Source of the DNA: Rhynochetos jubatus
Lineage: Eukaryota; Chordata; Aves; Eurypygiformes; Rhynochetidae
Direction of reading: 5' to 3'
DNA: 64,000 bases
Assembly: GCA_027574665.1 (NCBI GenBank)
Contig: CM050672.1
Location: forward strand, 7,052,001 to 7,116,000
Shown one piece after another: positions 34,001 to 46,800 of the stretch (position 1 is its first letter; the number at the start of each line of letters is the position of its first letter). The translations under genes were made by a program, and so were the position numbers. The notes under the pieces were generated by a model that worked only from the letters and a program-made list of their open reading frames with translations, was not told the origin of the DNA and searched no databases.

Positions 34001-37000
34001 TCACTGGTTGCTCTCTCCCCGGCGCGGCTCGTTGCACAACACTCCCCGGCGCTCTAAGCCAACTCCAGCCGCCCGTTCTTCGGCGGGGGAGAGCGCACGG
34101 CGCGCGGTCCGGTTGAAAGCGTCGACCTCTGGCACAAATTTCTCGGCGAGGACGGCGAGTTTTCTCCGGCTGTCCGCGCACTTGTTGTCCAGCAGCAGGG
34201 AACTGGCTTTGTAGCCAATATCCGTCTGAACGCGGTAAAGTTGGCTGGAGAGAGCATCCAAGGCAGCCCTGGGAACAGGCAGAAGGGAGAGGAGTTGGGT
34301 TCAAGCGCCGCATTCACTTCCCCCGTTGGACAGGAAACACCCAGCTTCCCCCTCTCTGGCAGCAGAAATATCTGCGCGGCCTTTGCACGAAGAAGGAACG
34401 CGGCGGGTGTTGCTCGGCGCCGCTGGGAACAGCGAGCCCACGTGCTGCTCCGGGAGCGCGGCGCAGACGTGCAGCCCAGAGCAGCGCTTCTGGTTTTTCC
34501 TTTACTTTTCACCCTGTGTGTTGGCTTTTAGAACCACCTGCGCCTGGTTGAAGTCAGAGCCGAGCAGGGACCGTGGGAACGCCGCTCACCCTCCCGCCAC
34601 ACGGACCCTGCCGCCCGGTCCAGCTCCCCACCAAGCAGCAAGACTAGTTCCGCTCCCGATCTGAGCGGACGCGAGCTCCAAAAGGCAGCGCTGGGAAGCG
34701 TGCCAGGCCTGGGGCTGCATGCAGCCACCTCCCTCGCGTGGGCGATGCTGGGCCACCGCTCTGCCCCGGGGAGCAGCAGACTCACTGTGACTCTGCCAGC
34801 TTCCGTCCCAGCGCGCGGATCGTTCCCTCCAGCTGCTGGACCTCGTCCGTTAGCCCGTACTGGACCTGCGAGGCGGGAGGGGAATGGTGGCAGCAGTTAA
34901 CGGGGCTGAGGTGCTGTTTGACAAGGCCACGTTCTCTCCTTCCCCTCCTAGGCCAGCTATGACATTCACTTCCTGCGTTGCTAGGTGACGGTACCAGCCT
35001 TTGCTCAGCCCCTCCGCAGTTTTCTCCGAAGTGCACCCACATTTTTCAGCCCCCATCCCGGGAAGCGCCCCCAGACCCTCCTGGCGGGGCGCAGCCAGGC
35101 GAGGCCGGTACCTGATCCCGGCAGAGCTCCATACGGGGCCGATACGTGCGGGTCTCCAGGCGGGTGTGCGCCACTTTCAGATCCTGCGTTTTCCTCCGAA
35201 GATCTACCTCCAAGAGCCGGATGTCCTCCTCCGTTTCAGCAATCTCCTCCAAGGTCTATGGATAAGGATAAGTATCAAGAGGGACAGTCAGGGAGACAGA
35301 CTGGAAAACAGCCCCCATTCCTGCGCTGGGAATGGATTTTAAACAGGGGCTGGGGGGCTTCCGAGTACTGAACCCCTCTGCTCACAGAGTGGGCGTTTCA
35401 CCCTGGCCAGGCACGGTGCTGCTGGTGTTTTATGGCCGCAGCGGTGAGACCAGGGGTGAAATAAAAAGGCCAAAGCCTGGCGCTGCTGCTGGGAAATGCC
35501 AGAGCAGCAACCGTGACGGCAGGATGTCGCAGGGATCATACGTGCGCCACTTAACAGCTCTCACGTGGAAACCGTGCTCAGGCCAAGCAGTGTCCCACAT
35601 AAACACCCCCCTCTTGGGCTCAGCCCCCACCCCCGGCTGTGTTCCGTAACCAAAGCAGCAACGTTTACATTCTGCTCCTGCCATCTCAGCTCGTCGTAGG
35701 CTCCTTCCAGGTCTCTAATCCTCTTGCGCAGGGCAAACTCTGTAGCCACGCGCTGAGCCTCCAGCTCGTTGTTTGTCTGGAGAGAGAACAGGCTGCAGTC
35801 ACACGCACCTCGCGGTGTCCCCCCTCCCAGTGACAGCCACGTGAGATGTCCTCCTGTGAGCCTGGGACATGCCACGGGCAAACAAGCTGAGATCTGGCTG
35901 CTGCGCGTGCAGGTCGCGCACCCCGCTGCGCCAAAAGGCAGGGAACGACGGACAGGTCCACCGCGAGCTCCGCAGCGCAACGGACCTGCCCTTCTAAACC
36001 AGGGCAGCTGCTCTCAGAGGCACATGGGCCAGTGCTGGCTTTTCCAAGACTCCCTTCCCCTCACCGCAGCATGTGCCAGCCCCACTCTCCCACACCGGAT
36101 CCAGAACTTCTGCCCCACCGACGCACAGCCGAGGGACTAATTCACCTGTGCAATGGCAAGCAGTGCTGCTTCTCGGAGCTCAGTCGAGGCTTTCATTTCT
36201 GCCTCAGCGCGCTCCTTGTTATGTTGGCTGTGCTGTTCCCACTCATGGGGCGCCGTTGATCTGTGAACAAAGCAGGAGTTATGAAAATAAGTTGAGTGTT
36301 CGCAAGACAGTTCAAAAGGAACCACCTGCTGCCGGCTTTGTGCAGTGCAAAACGATTCAGGAATTGTGGAGGTCACGTCCCGTCTGATCTCCGCACTGCT
36401 CCAGCTGGAGATTGCAACCCCACGGCTCCTGCACCGAGCCCAACATCTGCTCAACCCAGGGACACATCCCAGCCGTGCTGTGACATGCCACGCAAGGGAA
36501 AAGGCGCGGCAGCTCCCGGAGAAGCCGCGCCAGCAGCTGATCCCACCAGCAGCTGATCCCACCCCGCTTACCGTCACCTCCAGCCAAGTACCGGGGGGGC
36601 AGTGGCTTCTCTGGGTTTGCGGTGACAATTCAGATGGTAAGGTCCAAAAGCCTCACAACTCAAGAGCCCCACCAAACCCCAGCGGCCAACTCCTGTTCTG
36701 AGCTCTCTCTAACCGCCCCCACCGAGCCAGGATATAGCACGGAAGGGAAGAGCATCCCAGGCCTCTTTCAAGCACCAGCATGGATTGGCTCTTTCCTTAC
36801 CCAGCAGGGACCCGCGTTGGGTTGGCCTTGAGGGAGATGTTGGGAGAGTTCACGCTGACGGATAAGCACACACGATCGATTTCCAGTGCTTCCATCTTGC
36901 GCCGGTGGTCACCGCTCAGCTGCTGGCGAGCCTCCTGTAAGAGGCTGCAGGAAGCAGGGCCGGAGTCAGCGGGGAGCGCGCGGAGGGGAGAGGCAGCTCG

Positions 37001-38950
37001 TGGTTCCCAAAGCTTTCACCACCACCTCAGCCATCATTTTGTAAGAGTGGTGAGCTCCCGCCCTCCCCGTGAACTGAGCCTGACAGGGTAAGGCAGCACA
37101 GCTTTACTGCCAGCCTGGCTCCCCCGTGCTCTGCGCTGGCATCGCACGGGTGAACGGAGCTGCCTGCCCTCCTGCCGCAGGGCAGTGACCCACGAGGAAC
37201 TAGGGCCCGGGAGCTTTAACACCTCCAGGTCATTGGTTCCTGAACTAAGGTAGGTGGCACAAGATACTTGTCCAGGCCAAAAATCTCCAAGGATGCTTAT
37301 GCAGTCTCCCTTGACACGCAATCCCCTACGAACCCCCAAACTCCACAGACCTTGACAATAATCACCAAAGGCTCCTCCGAGCGGCTCACCACCCCAGGCC
37401 TGCTCACCCATCTCAGCGGGGCGTTAGCAGCACAATAAACTGCTGGGGCCAAGCCAGGAGGGCAGAGTCCAGTCAAAAACTGCATCATTCGCCTCACCAG
37501 AGCTGTTGGAAGGCTTCGTTCACTCTCTGCTGCAGTTCTCTCTTGGCCTGGTCGATCACCTTCACCTCCTTGTGCAGCTCCTCCTCCACAGGGTCCCTCA
37601 CCACATCGATGGCACGGCGGCTCTCGCGGAGCGTCAGGCACTCAATGGAAACCTCCAAGGGCAAGTTCTTTGCCTGGAGGGCACATTCTGTCGCTTCCTT
37701 CACCTGCAGGAAGAAGCCAGCTGGGTGTGTGGGGGGTCTCCTTCAGGGACAGGAGGAAGAAAGGAAGGGGAACCCAGCGATCCCCTTGTTAGAGGGTCTT
37801 GCACTGCCCGTCCTTGCAGTTCTCAAACCTTTTAGCAAGTCTGGATTGAAAATTACAGGAGCCAGGAACACCAGTCCTCTACTTCTACTATTTACATTGG
37901 GAATCACACCTCAGTGGGGGCCAATGACTCCAGGAGCAGCAGCCTCTGGGATTAGAACTAAAAGAACCAGAGGTATCCTACTGCTGTTCTCCATTTAAAA
38001 GCAAACGTTTTGGAATGGGAGTGTTAACGTATTTCTCACTATCATTCAAAGCTTATAAAAAAGAAACCACAACCCCAAACCCAAAGACAAGCATGCAACG
38101 CTCCATAAAATGGCTTGGCTCATCCAAGAACACAGCAGCTTGCTTTCCAGGAAGTCATTTCACCAGGTACGGATCACCGTATACCTGTGATGAGCCCCCC
38201 TCGAACTCGCCCATCGCAGAAGACAAGCCTCAATTATTTAACATCCCACGGCGAGCGTGTGAGTTGATTTCCAGCCATCTGTCTTCCCAACGTACTTTGG
38301 CTAAGGCATCGATTTCCGCATCTATGTCTGCGAGGCATTTGTCCAGGGTCTCCTTCCATCTGTTCACGCTGCCGATGCGTTCAACCAGGCGGGTTTGGTT
38401 GTCGTGCTCATCCCATTTCGTCTGCAATTAGAGGAGAAACGCCATTACTCTTTTTTACATTGCGGTGGTGGATCTTACTGGAGCCTTTCCCTGTTTTCAG
38501 GATCGACTGACCCCTCACAGGAGTACAACACGTTGCCATTTGGTCCAACAGTCACCTTTGCAAACGGAGAGCACGGAAAAAGGACGTGAGAATCACACCC
38601 AGGGGTTTCACGACAGTACCCACGCATCGTTACACAGGGGTTTACGGGAAGGAAACGTACATATTTAGCAGGTTCTGTAGAGGTAAAGCCTTCTCCTATT
38701 CCCTTGTCCATACTCCAGATCTAGACGCTCTCCCATGCTCCTCAGCCCGCTGTTCTGACAAACCTGGGAGCAGCCAAGCTGTCAGGATGCCCACCTGGTT
38801 GTTGGTTTCATTGCGGAGAGCTCGGGCTTCCTGACGGACTCGGTGGGAAGCAGAACGCTGGCGCTCAGCGTCAGCCGAGATGAGATGGGAGTTGGCATGC
38901 CAGCTTGGCAAGGTGAACCGCTGCCCTGGCTTCACGCTCAGCGTGGCCAT
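34001..38950 (-). CDS. TEKT2: Tektin-2
   Basis: Tektin-2 is a coiled-coil protein of the filaments inside axonemal doublet microtubules, needed for sperm flagella and motile cilia. Nine coding exons join in frame: 38950-38795, 38421-38296, 37703-37498, 36944-36801, 36260-36146, 35776-35669, 35255-35112, 34865-34786 and 34268-34001. They show the conserved start MATLSVKP and the tektin blocks around WDEHDNQTRLVERI, AKNLPLEV, CLTLRESR and FVPEVDAFNRTA. The ATG follows a splice acceptor (GTTTAGCTAG), so a non-coding exon lies upstream. Two things are odd. The tektin signature RPNVELCRD reads RPRMELCRD (residues 324-332). In the last exon one extra base near 34084 moves the reading off the conserved LELA-stop end (TAG at 34054-34056). 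As read the protein is 448 residues, whereas without that base it would be 430, the human length. Otherwise the gene is intact. Confidence 0.95.
34054..34090 (-). other. TEKT2: Frameshift site in the TEKT2 last exon
   Basis: After ...RRALSP the frame used so far continues for 27 unrelated residues to a stop at 34001. The neighbouring frame from 34083 reads P-K-N-G-R-L-E-L-A-stop, matching the tektin-2 ending (human ...SPLKSCQLELA). One surplus base, most simply the one at 34084 beside a run of five C on the minus strand, accounts for the break. It may be a true indel or a sequencing error. Confidence 0.85.
34977..34989 (-). promoter_or_regulatory. Perfect RFX X-box in TEKT2 intron 7
   Basis: The minus strand reads GTCACCTAGCAAC, which matches the ciliary X-box consensus GTNRCC-N1-RGYAAC at all twelve fixed positions. 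It lies in the intron between 34865 and 35112. RFX factors drive ciliary genes such as tektins, but an intronic site this far from the start is unproven. Confidence 0.4.
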
Positions 38951-39860
38951 CTAGCTAAACAGGTGAGGAAAAGGGAGAGAAAGCTTTGCGTGTTCATTCA
39001 TGGAAATACAGAAACGGGGATGCATCCACCAGCTGGAAAAGCTCTCCAACAGAAACGCAGCAGCAAGCTCTAACCTGGGACCTCACCTCGTGCAGGCACA
39101 CACAGCCTCACCACGGGGGAGGCACTAGGACGTGTGATCCGAGCCACCCTCTGCCCCTGGGCCAGGGGAAAGCCCTGTGCACCTGCCTCTCCCCGAAGAG
39201 CTGCACTATTTGCGGAGACAAGGAGCTGCCCACAGCTCCGAGTTTGGACAAAAGGGCTGATGACGTTACTCCTTCTGCTTGTGTGACAGCCGCGTAGGCT
39301 CGGCCCGGGGTTGCGGTCCCAGGGGACTCGAAGGCTTTGCAGGAGCACTGTAGTTCGCAGACATCTTCCTTCCTACCCAGCACATCCCTGCAAAACTGGC
39401 AGGAATCAGAGAGGCCGCTCAACAGGACGAGAGCAGCTCCCGAGGAGGCTGCAGGTTCCAAAATCCCACGGCCAGGTGGAGTCCTGGGGCAGTTTCCCCG
39501 GCCGCAGCGTACCCCATGCCTGTCCCCAGTCTGCTCCAGCACAGGCAGCTGGGACAGAGCTCCTTGAGCACCCGAGGATGGGGCGGAACTCCAAAGGGGA
39601 AGGAAGCCCTGCAGGGAGGCATCAGGGCACAGCGGCCCAACCCCCTCGAGATGGAAGGGGGAACCCTGAAGTGGCTCAGCCGCTAGCCAGCTGGGGCCCT
39701 CACCCTGGCCGGGGGCCTGCAGCTCTGAGCAGGGTGACCCAGCTCCAGCTGCCAGGGCCCTGCTACTCCCTCAGGGCTCATCCCGAACCCGGCCCTCCTC
39801 CCGCTTCCCCAGGGCCGATCCTGCTCCTGCTCCTCTCCCCTCACCACCCGGCCTGGCCCT
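38951..39860. other. Region upstream of the TEKT2 coding start
   Basis: No protein-coding gene is recognised. Because the TEKT2 ATG follows a splice acceptor, this stretch is probably intron between a non-coding first exon and the start-codon exon. Composition becomes increasingly GC- and CpG-rich towards 39.8 kb. A frame of 308 codons on the plus strand (39311-40237) is an effect of that composition. Confidence 0.45.
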
Positions 39861-39867
39861 GCTCCCC

Positions 39868-40125
39868 TCCGCCAGGCCCCGTTCCCGCTCCCCTCACCAC
39901 CCGTTCCCGGGCCCCGGCCCCGCTCTTCTCACCACCAGGCCCCGGGCCCGCACAGCCCGTTCCCGCTCCCCTCACGGCCCGTTCCCGGGGCCCTTTCCCG
40001 CTCCCCTCACCTCCCGTTCCCGGGCCCCGGCCCCGCTCTTCTCACCACCAGGCCCCGGGCCTGCACAGCCCGTTCCTGCTCCCCTCACGGCCCGTTCCAG
40101 GGGCCGTTCCCGCTCCCCTCACCGC
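39868..40125. repeat. CCCGTTCCCGCTCCCCTCAC minisatellite, 113-bp period
   Basis: Units close to CCCGTTCCCGCTCCCCTCAC recur many times. In addition, a block of about 95 bases starting at 39901 recurs at 40014 with only a few differences, giving a period of 113 bases. The array abuts the CpG-rich probable TEKT2 promoter. Confidence 0.9.
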
Positions 40126-40510
40126 CTCAGGGCCTATCCCGCCGGGCCGGTTGCCAGGCACGCCCGGGCCTGTTGCTAGGCAGCGGCAGGCTGCAGCGGG
40201 CCCCCTCTCCCTCCCACGCGGGTCCGCGGGTGGGTGACAGACCCGGAGGGAGGGGGCGGAGCTGCGGCACAGTTCTCCCGTTATTAGTTCAAGCTGCACC
40301 GCAAACGGCAGCAAAGCGACACCAAACCCCGTTACGGATGTTGTTAAACCCCAACAACCGATAAACCCCAGGGGACAGGGCGTCCTCCCGGCAGGGAGCG
40401 GCCCGGGGGGGGAGGGCCCGGACCCAGCATCACACCACCGGTACCACAACCCCCCTCCGGACCCGGCGCGGCCAGGGCGCAACGCGGCGCGAGCCGCAGA
40501 GACCATCGCG
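40126..40510 (-). promoter_or_regulatory. TEKT2: CpG-rich probable TEKT2 promoter with X-box-like sites
   Basis: The stretch is dense in CpG and sits between the AGO3 3' end and TEKT2. At 40172-40184 the minus strand reads GCTGCCTAGCAAC, one mismatch from the X-box consensus. A perfect X-box half site GTTGCC is at 40150-40155. RFX2/RFX3 act at such sites in motile-cilium genes. No transcription start can be read directly, and the distance to the ATG (about 1.2 kb) requires a spliced leader exon. Confidence 0.5.
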
Positions 40511-40802
40511 TTCCCACGACAGCTGTGGGTTTGAGCCAGGAGGATTTACATCCCCCACACTTGGAGTTCTTCCCCGGTTTTGGAGATTAATTTAATGGCA
40601 TCAGATCAAACCAAAACGGCCAAAAGCCATGTCGTTTTCCGGCAAAGGTCTGGCAGCCGTGCCTGGTACCCCCCGCCGGACGCCACCCGGCTCAGGCCAA
40701 CACCTCCATCGCCACCCGCGCCCGCCAACGCGGCTTTGGAAGGAATTAAAATGATGCACGTTTAAGGAAACATTAAAGGTATCGTTGTGCATTTCAAAAA
40801 AA

Positions 40803-40808
40803 TTTATT
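40803..40808 (-). terminator. AGO3: Candidate distal AGO3 polyadenylation signal
   Basis: TTTATT on the plus strand gives AATAAA on the minus strand within an A/T-rich tract, just before the sequence turns CpG-rich. It is the last canonical signal before TEKT2. Additional AATAAA signals at 41413-41418, 41424-41429 and 41456-41461 (minus) form an alternative cluster. Confidence 0.5.
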
Positions 40809-43800
40809 TTTCAAATGAATACGGTTTGTTTACAATACACCCGACTTGATGGGATCTAAAGCCAGCAGCGATCCGATGACTGCTGCGTGTACTATACAGT
40901 CGTACAGAGGTTACAGATGCCTACGAGAGGGAAGGAACAGTGAAAGAAGTTGACATTTTACTGTGCTAGAAAGCAACTCTTGCAACAGGTAGAAAATTTT
41001 GGCAAGAACAATTTGTCCGGAAAGGGGGAACGGGCAGAGGACGCCGCTTCTGCTTAGCAAGTACATCTCAAAACACACCGACACAGGGTTTTTCCCTCCC
41101 ACCCCACATGGTCGCAGCCCACATCCGCAATACAAATAGGCACACATGGTCAAGATGGTTAAGTAAAAATAAAGGCTTTTACCAGTTTGTTTGCCACCCA
41201 TCTACGATCTATTTGTGCAACGTCTCGAGTCACAGCTCTGCTTGATTCTTGAAACAATTCCCTTTTGCTTTGAACCCCGTCCCCCGGTACCTTCACGGTG
41301 GGAACACATCCCAGTTCCAACGGTAACGCCAAAACCAAGAGGGGAGCAGCAACCGGCACGCGAGAAAGAGCCAGACATACACCTGGAAGGGAATCTCAAT
41401 CCACCGGACTGGTTTATTAGAATTTTATTCTGAAATGGCATCCCAAACAACACGATTTATTTCTGCAGTTTAAACATAAGGTATTAAACACGCTGAATTT
41501 ATACGCTCAACGTTGCTTCCACCAGCCTCCTAAGCCAACACAGCTTGATGGCTGGCAGTGTTTATGGCACGCACTGTGCCACCTGAGCCGCCCCAAGACA
41601 CTTTAATACCCACACTGGCTCATAAACAAATGCTACCAATTACCCTGAAAGCTTTAAGTAATACCGGCTGATGGGCGATGTTCTTATCTCCGATCAGACG
41701 CCTCCAGACCGCACAAACAGCCTAGTTTTCCCGCGTGACAGGCAACACCACTATTTATCCACCAACGGGCTACCTGGGGAAAGCTGAACCGCCTACAGCG
41801 AGGGAAGAAACAACAACAGACAGGAGGGTCTGCACCCTGTGAGCTCAAACCCAGCCGGCGAAACGCGGATCTGTACACCAGCGTCGCTGGTCATGGCAAT
41901 AAGGGCTGGGCAACGAGCCTGTAAAAATCAGCGTTTCAGACCAAAAAACTCGTTCTGCCAACACTGACGCTGTGCTGAGGCTGGCTTGGCACAACAGACA
42001 CAAAATGCAACCTCCTATAAGCAGGTTTTTCTACAGGAAAACAACACTAGGTTGCCTCAAGGCTAGATTCAACACCGAAAACTAAGAGATGAGAACATTT
42101 CGGTGAATAGAAATCAAATCCAAAGAAAACTAAAAGCTAGAGCCACAGGAGGAAAGCGATGTACAAAACCGAGTACCCCACAGGAGCTGTTCTGCGCTGC
42201 AAAGCAGTCAGAAGACAAACCACCTCCAGCAAAAAAATAAAACCTCACGGAGTTTTTTTGGCGCCCGATTCTCCTCACCAGTTAGAGCACGACGCAAGCT
42301 CCCACTTGGCTGGCACGCCATCAGGCTCAAAAACTTCAAAAGCTTCTTTAAATTCAGCGTTGCTCCAGCGGGTATTACTTGTCTGAGGGCACACCAGCCA
42401 GCAAGGCATGGATCTGCTATCAAAGAAACGGGTTTTCAATATATCCAAGATGTGCAAGTGTAAACATAATGGAAGGTTATTACTATTAATAGCTAATTTT
42501 TGCACATCTGTACTCAAATGGGTGGTGGAACTATGATTTATGGGCTGGCATAGCCCTAAACTCAACATACAGTCATTTTTCTGCATTGCTAGACAGCGTT
42601 TTTCCATCTGCCAAATGCGTTTGAAAGACCTATATAATTCTGAGCAATGAAAAAACACCCCTTTCATTTAAATAAACCTGCCCTCTGACGGTCTGCTTCG
42701 CAACAAATGGATTATCTTAAAAGAAAGCAAGAGGTAAACATCACGGGCCCGATCCCAGGGCCCTTCCTTGGGCAGAGCTGCGCCGAGACGTAAGGAAGGA
42801 GCACGGGCTCACGTCAGGGAGACTCCCAACAGAGCGGTTACTGATGGGGGAGGCAAACCTGCAAAGGCGCGCAGGTTTGTATCGAGAGTTTAGCGCTTCC
42901 ACGCCGCGGTTCGTCCTCAGAACACCTCACAGACGGCTCTCGTAAGGCCGTGTGATAGGGTGAAGACCGAGGGAGAATCCCAAGGTCAGAGAGGGAACCC
43001 ATTTCAGAGCCAGCCTCAAGACCACTTTCTGCTGGATAATTCATCCTCTCAACACTCCATAAAATAGAACCTATTTGAAAAGCCCTTCCATTTCTGTCTG
43101 AAAACCCACTTTTTAGCAGCTTTAAGCCCAAACCAGCATCCAAGGACACAGGCAGCACACAACAGCCTTCCCTCTACTAGAACCTGGTTATGGAAGGAGG
43201 GGGGATCTTTGCTCCCCTCATACCACGCGGCCAACTCCTTCCACACCCGAGACCGTACGATTTTGTACGCAGACACCACTACCCTCAGCTGCTGGCAAAC
43301 TGTTTCCTGAAGAATTCTCTGTGATGTTTAATCCTCAGCTCCACGTTCCCAGATCCCTGCACTGCTCCCCGACATTCACCGGACAACATCCCTTGTGTCC
43401 TTACAGCCAAAAGGGGGGTAGGGGGGGGAAGAAGCAGTGGAGTGTCTGGAAAGCTGCAGGAGCACAGTAAAGAGTGAAGACATCACTGGACAGGCAACAT
43501 TCAAATAAAGGCAGAATTAATGATTCTCGTTAGATAAACATATCAAGGTTAAATTTTATTTAAAAAATTGCAAGTCTACCAGGAATTCTGTTTTTTTGAT
43601 GACATTACTCTCCAGAAACCACTTATTTTAAAAGCTTCTCCTCTCTGGGTAGTTCTAATCACAGATAATTCAGGGCTCACCGATTAAGTTACTCAATGCA
43701 AAACCAACTCCATTCTGACCAAGAACTTCACGCTTTAAGTGCGGTTCCCGAAAAACGCGAACAGTGCCACCAACGCAAACACAAGGTTTTCCAGCTTCCG

Positions 43801-46800
43801 TTCTCGATCAGAAAAAGGCACATGCACGCTCTCAATGAGCTCAAGTCCGAGACAAAACAGTTCAGGACACCTAAGCTACGGTCTGACATTCCGATTCATT
43901 TCCCTGCAGGGCTCGAGCTGAGCACAGCTCACCCGACACCCACCCAAAGTCCCACCGCGTCCTTCGCTGCCGCAGGCGGCTGCTCTCACCACCAACTCGC
44001 GCCCAGAGCGCGCCGACCCACCTTCCACGCAGCTACAGCGTCCTCACCGTGGCTAACTCTATACAGGCGGCGGAGGGAGAGCGATCCTGCGTAAGGGAAC
44101 AGGGAGGTAGGTAAGAGCTGAGGAAGAGCAGAGCAACCGTAGTGCTACAGCAGAATTAACTCTACAACCGCCTGCTGCTGCTTGACTCGGCAGTCAGGCA
44201 CAACCCAGCGTGAACACCGCAACCAGAGATCTATCAGCGCACGTCTGCGTTTTATGGAGGGGTCGGATATTGCTCGCAACCCCCCTTGGTTCCGTTGTGT
44301 CAAATAGCACCGATCTACTGGAGCTTGTATCTGTTTTGAACCAAGGCAGGTAGCTGCAGGGTTTAGATACAAGACAGTTTAACTGTACAGCTGTGACAGT
44401 CAGGGCGGTCCGTGCAGGAGGTGAACAGGCACTCTGGAAAAAAACCCGCAGGAAAACGCTTTCCCCCCTCACGTATTAGTTTCCAAAGTAGTCACATGGG
44501 GTCTTTTGGGGTAAACTGCGGATGCAAAGATACAGGTTCACAAGGCTCTAGCAGCGTGAGATTATTTTTTCAGTTTATTCAGCTTTTTCACTACGAAGCC
44601 AAGTTTTCTCCTCGCATTTTTTAGAGCTTCCTACTATTGGTTTCATAGCACAGTCACCACCACTTCTCCTCGTCCTAGAACGTAGAGCTGAGTCAGTTCA
44701 GTTTCGGGATTAATCCCAGCACGATTTACTACGAGTAGCATCACTTACAGCAAATCCTCAGTCGCCAACTTTGTCAGGAGGGAGGATGAATTCAAACCAT
44801 CCACGTGCACTGGTTTGCTGGGTTTTTTTAAAAGAATGGAAGTATTTTAACAGGGTGTCTACACCTTCAGCGGCTTATTAGCTTGTATTTAAATTGGATA
44901 CTGTAAAACATCATGCACCCTCCAAGAAATGCAACAGCAACACCGAGTATGTCCACTGTCGTTAAACCCACGTGTGCTACAGTTCATCACCACCAAGGCA
45001 AGACTTCTCGGAAGAGACCTGTGCCCAGCAGAAACCAGCATCGCCAGATGCAAGTCCACTTCGTTTCTTTTGACAGAAAGAACAGGCAGCAACTTCCTTC
45101 TGAGTCTCAAGAGCTTCAGCATTAGGTAAACGGAGATAGAAATTAAACCGGTCGGTAGGCAAGGGAAGAGATGGAGAGTATTGCTGCAAACAAGCCGATG
45201 GTGCAAGATTTTTGGCCCTTTTCAGTCTAAAAGATAAAAACACCTACTACTAAAAGGGATAGAAGACACAGTTTTGGCTCAGAATTTAGACTGAAAAAAA
45301 CCGCTTTCTAAATCCTAGCCTCCTAACATTAGGAAATCGGGAATATAAAATAATTTAACATCATTGCAAGCTTAAATACCACCAAAGTGGCATTGGGCAC
45401 TGTAGTAAGACAAAGAGGTTGGTAACCAACCACAAGAAACATCCGTTTGTTTCCTCTAGCTTGAATCAGAACTCCACACAGCGAGAAGATACTCCATTCC
45501 TAGCCTCCACGCGTAGCGTAAGCGCCGTACCGCGAATTAATCCGACAGCGGCCCTGTCAACAAAGAGGGGTGGGCAACTCCAAACAAGGGTCACCGCCCC
45601 GCGCTGGGACCGCGTACCTTCAAGGTTTCGTCGATCGCGTCCAGACGTCGAAAAGCTCTGCTCGCTCCTAGAGAAAGGCTGGACGCGAGTACGTTCCCGC
45701 AAAGACACCACTTCCAATTCAAGTGGGAGTTTTGCGCTTAAGCTCCTGATAGTCAAAAAATATCCCGACTGACACCAAGTTATTCTACATCTTAAATGCC
45801 CAACGCTGGATGAACGGTAACCAAATGAACACAAAGTCATTCCAGCTTTAAAGAAACAAGGTACCAGTTAAAGCAGCCTCTCTGTCAAGCTGTTTTACTC
45901 GGTCTCCTCTCAAACACGACTAGTTAAACCGACTTTGGAGAATTAAAACATTCAGAAATTTCTCCCGCCTAAAAATAAGTGTTAAAAGCAACGTACAGAC
46001 CAGACACACAGACCTATGAGCTGCACAGAGACTACCAATAAATATACAGAAACACCACACTAAAGGACAAGGTTCATCATAAAAGAAAAAGTCTGACAAC
46101 CGCTATTAAGACCATTACAAAAACGACAGGGTGTGTTTTTTTGCAGGCATGTGCAAGCACATTACAGTGTAATCAAAGCAGAACTTTGCTATTATTATTA
46201 CTTTATGCAGCATTACAAGGTTACTGAGGTGCAGTGTTTAATAGTCTAGTCTACAGCTTTTCCTGACCGGAGGAACGCTCACCAAACTCGCTATGGACCC
46301 ACACCCTCTTCAACCGTCTGAGCGGGGCAGCATCACCCACCCCACCAAGCTGTTCCCATCCAGAGTATCCCAACTCCCAGCCGGGAATTACAAGTCCCAT
46401 CGACACACGCGCGTCACTGAACACACGAGCCACGTGAGGTCTGCTCACAGCAGGACTGACCACCTCCTTTCAGTTTGTCCACTTCATCTTTGGGAGCTTG
46501 CTACATCCAAGAGACGGCATCCTTCAATAGCTACGGATGCCCTTTCAGCACTAATTTCATCATCCCAGGAGTCCCGCGCTTCTCCCTACACGCCCCCCCG
46601 CTCCCCACATCCCACCCCACCCCACCCCCCCCATCAATGTGAAGAGGTAAATTGCATTGACTAAATCAAAACTGATTCTAGCCTACCAGCTGAATTTGGT
46701 GATCGCTCCTCAATGCCTCTCCCTCCAAATGAAAACTCCTTCCTGGTTATTCTTGGTCCTGACTCAGAGAAGCTGATGCTTGAAAGTACCTAAAAGATAC

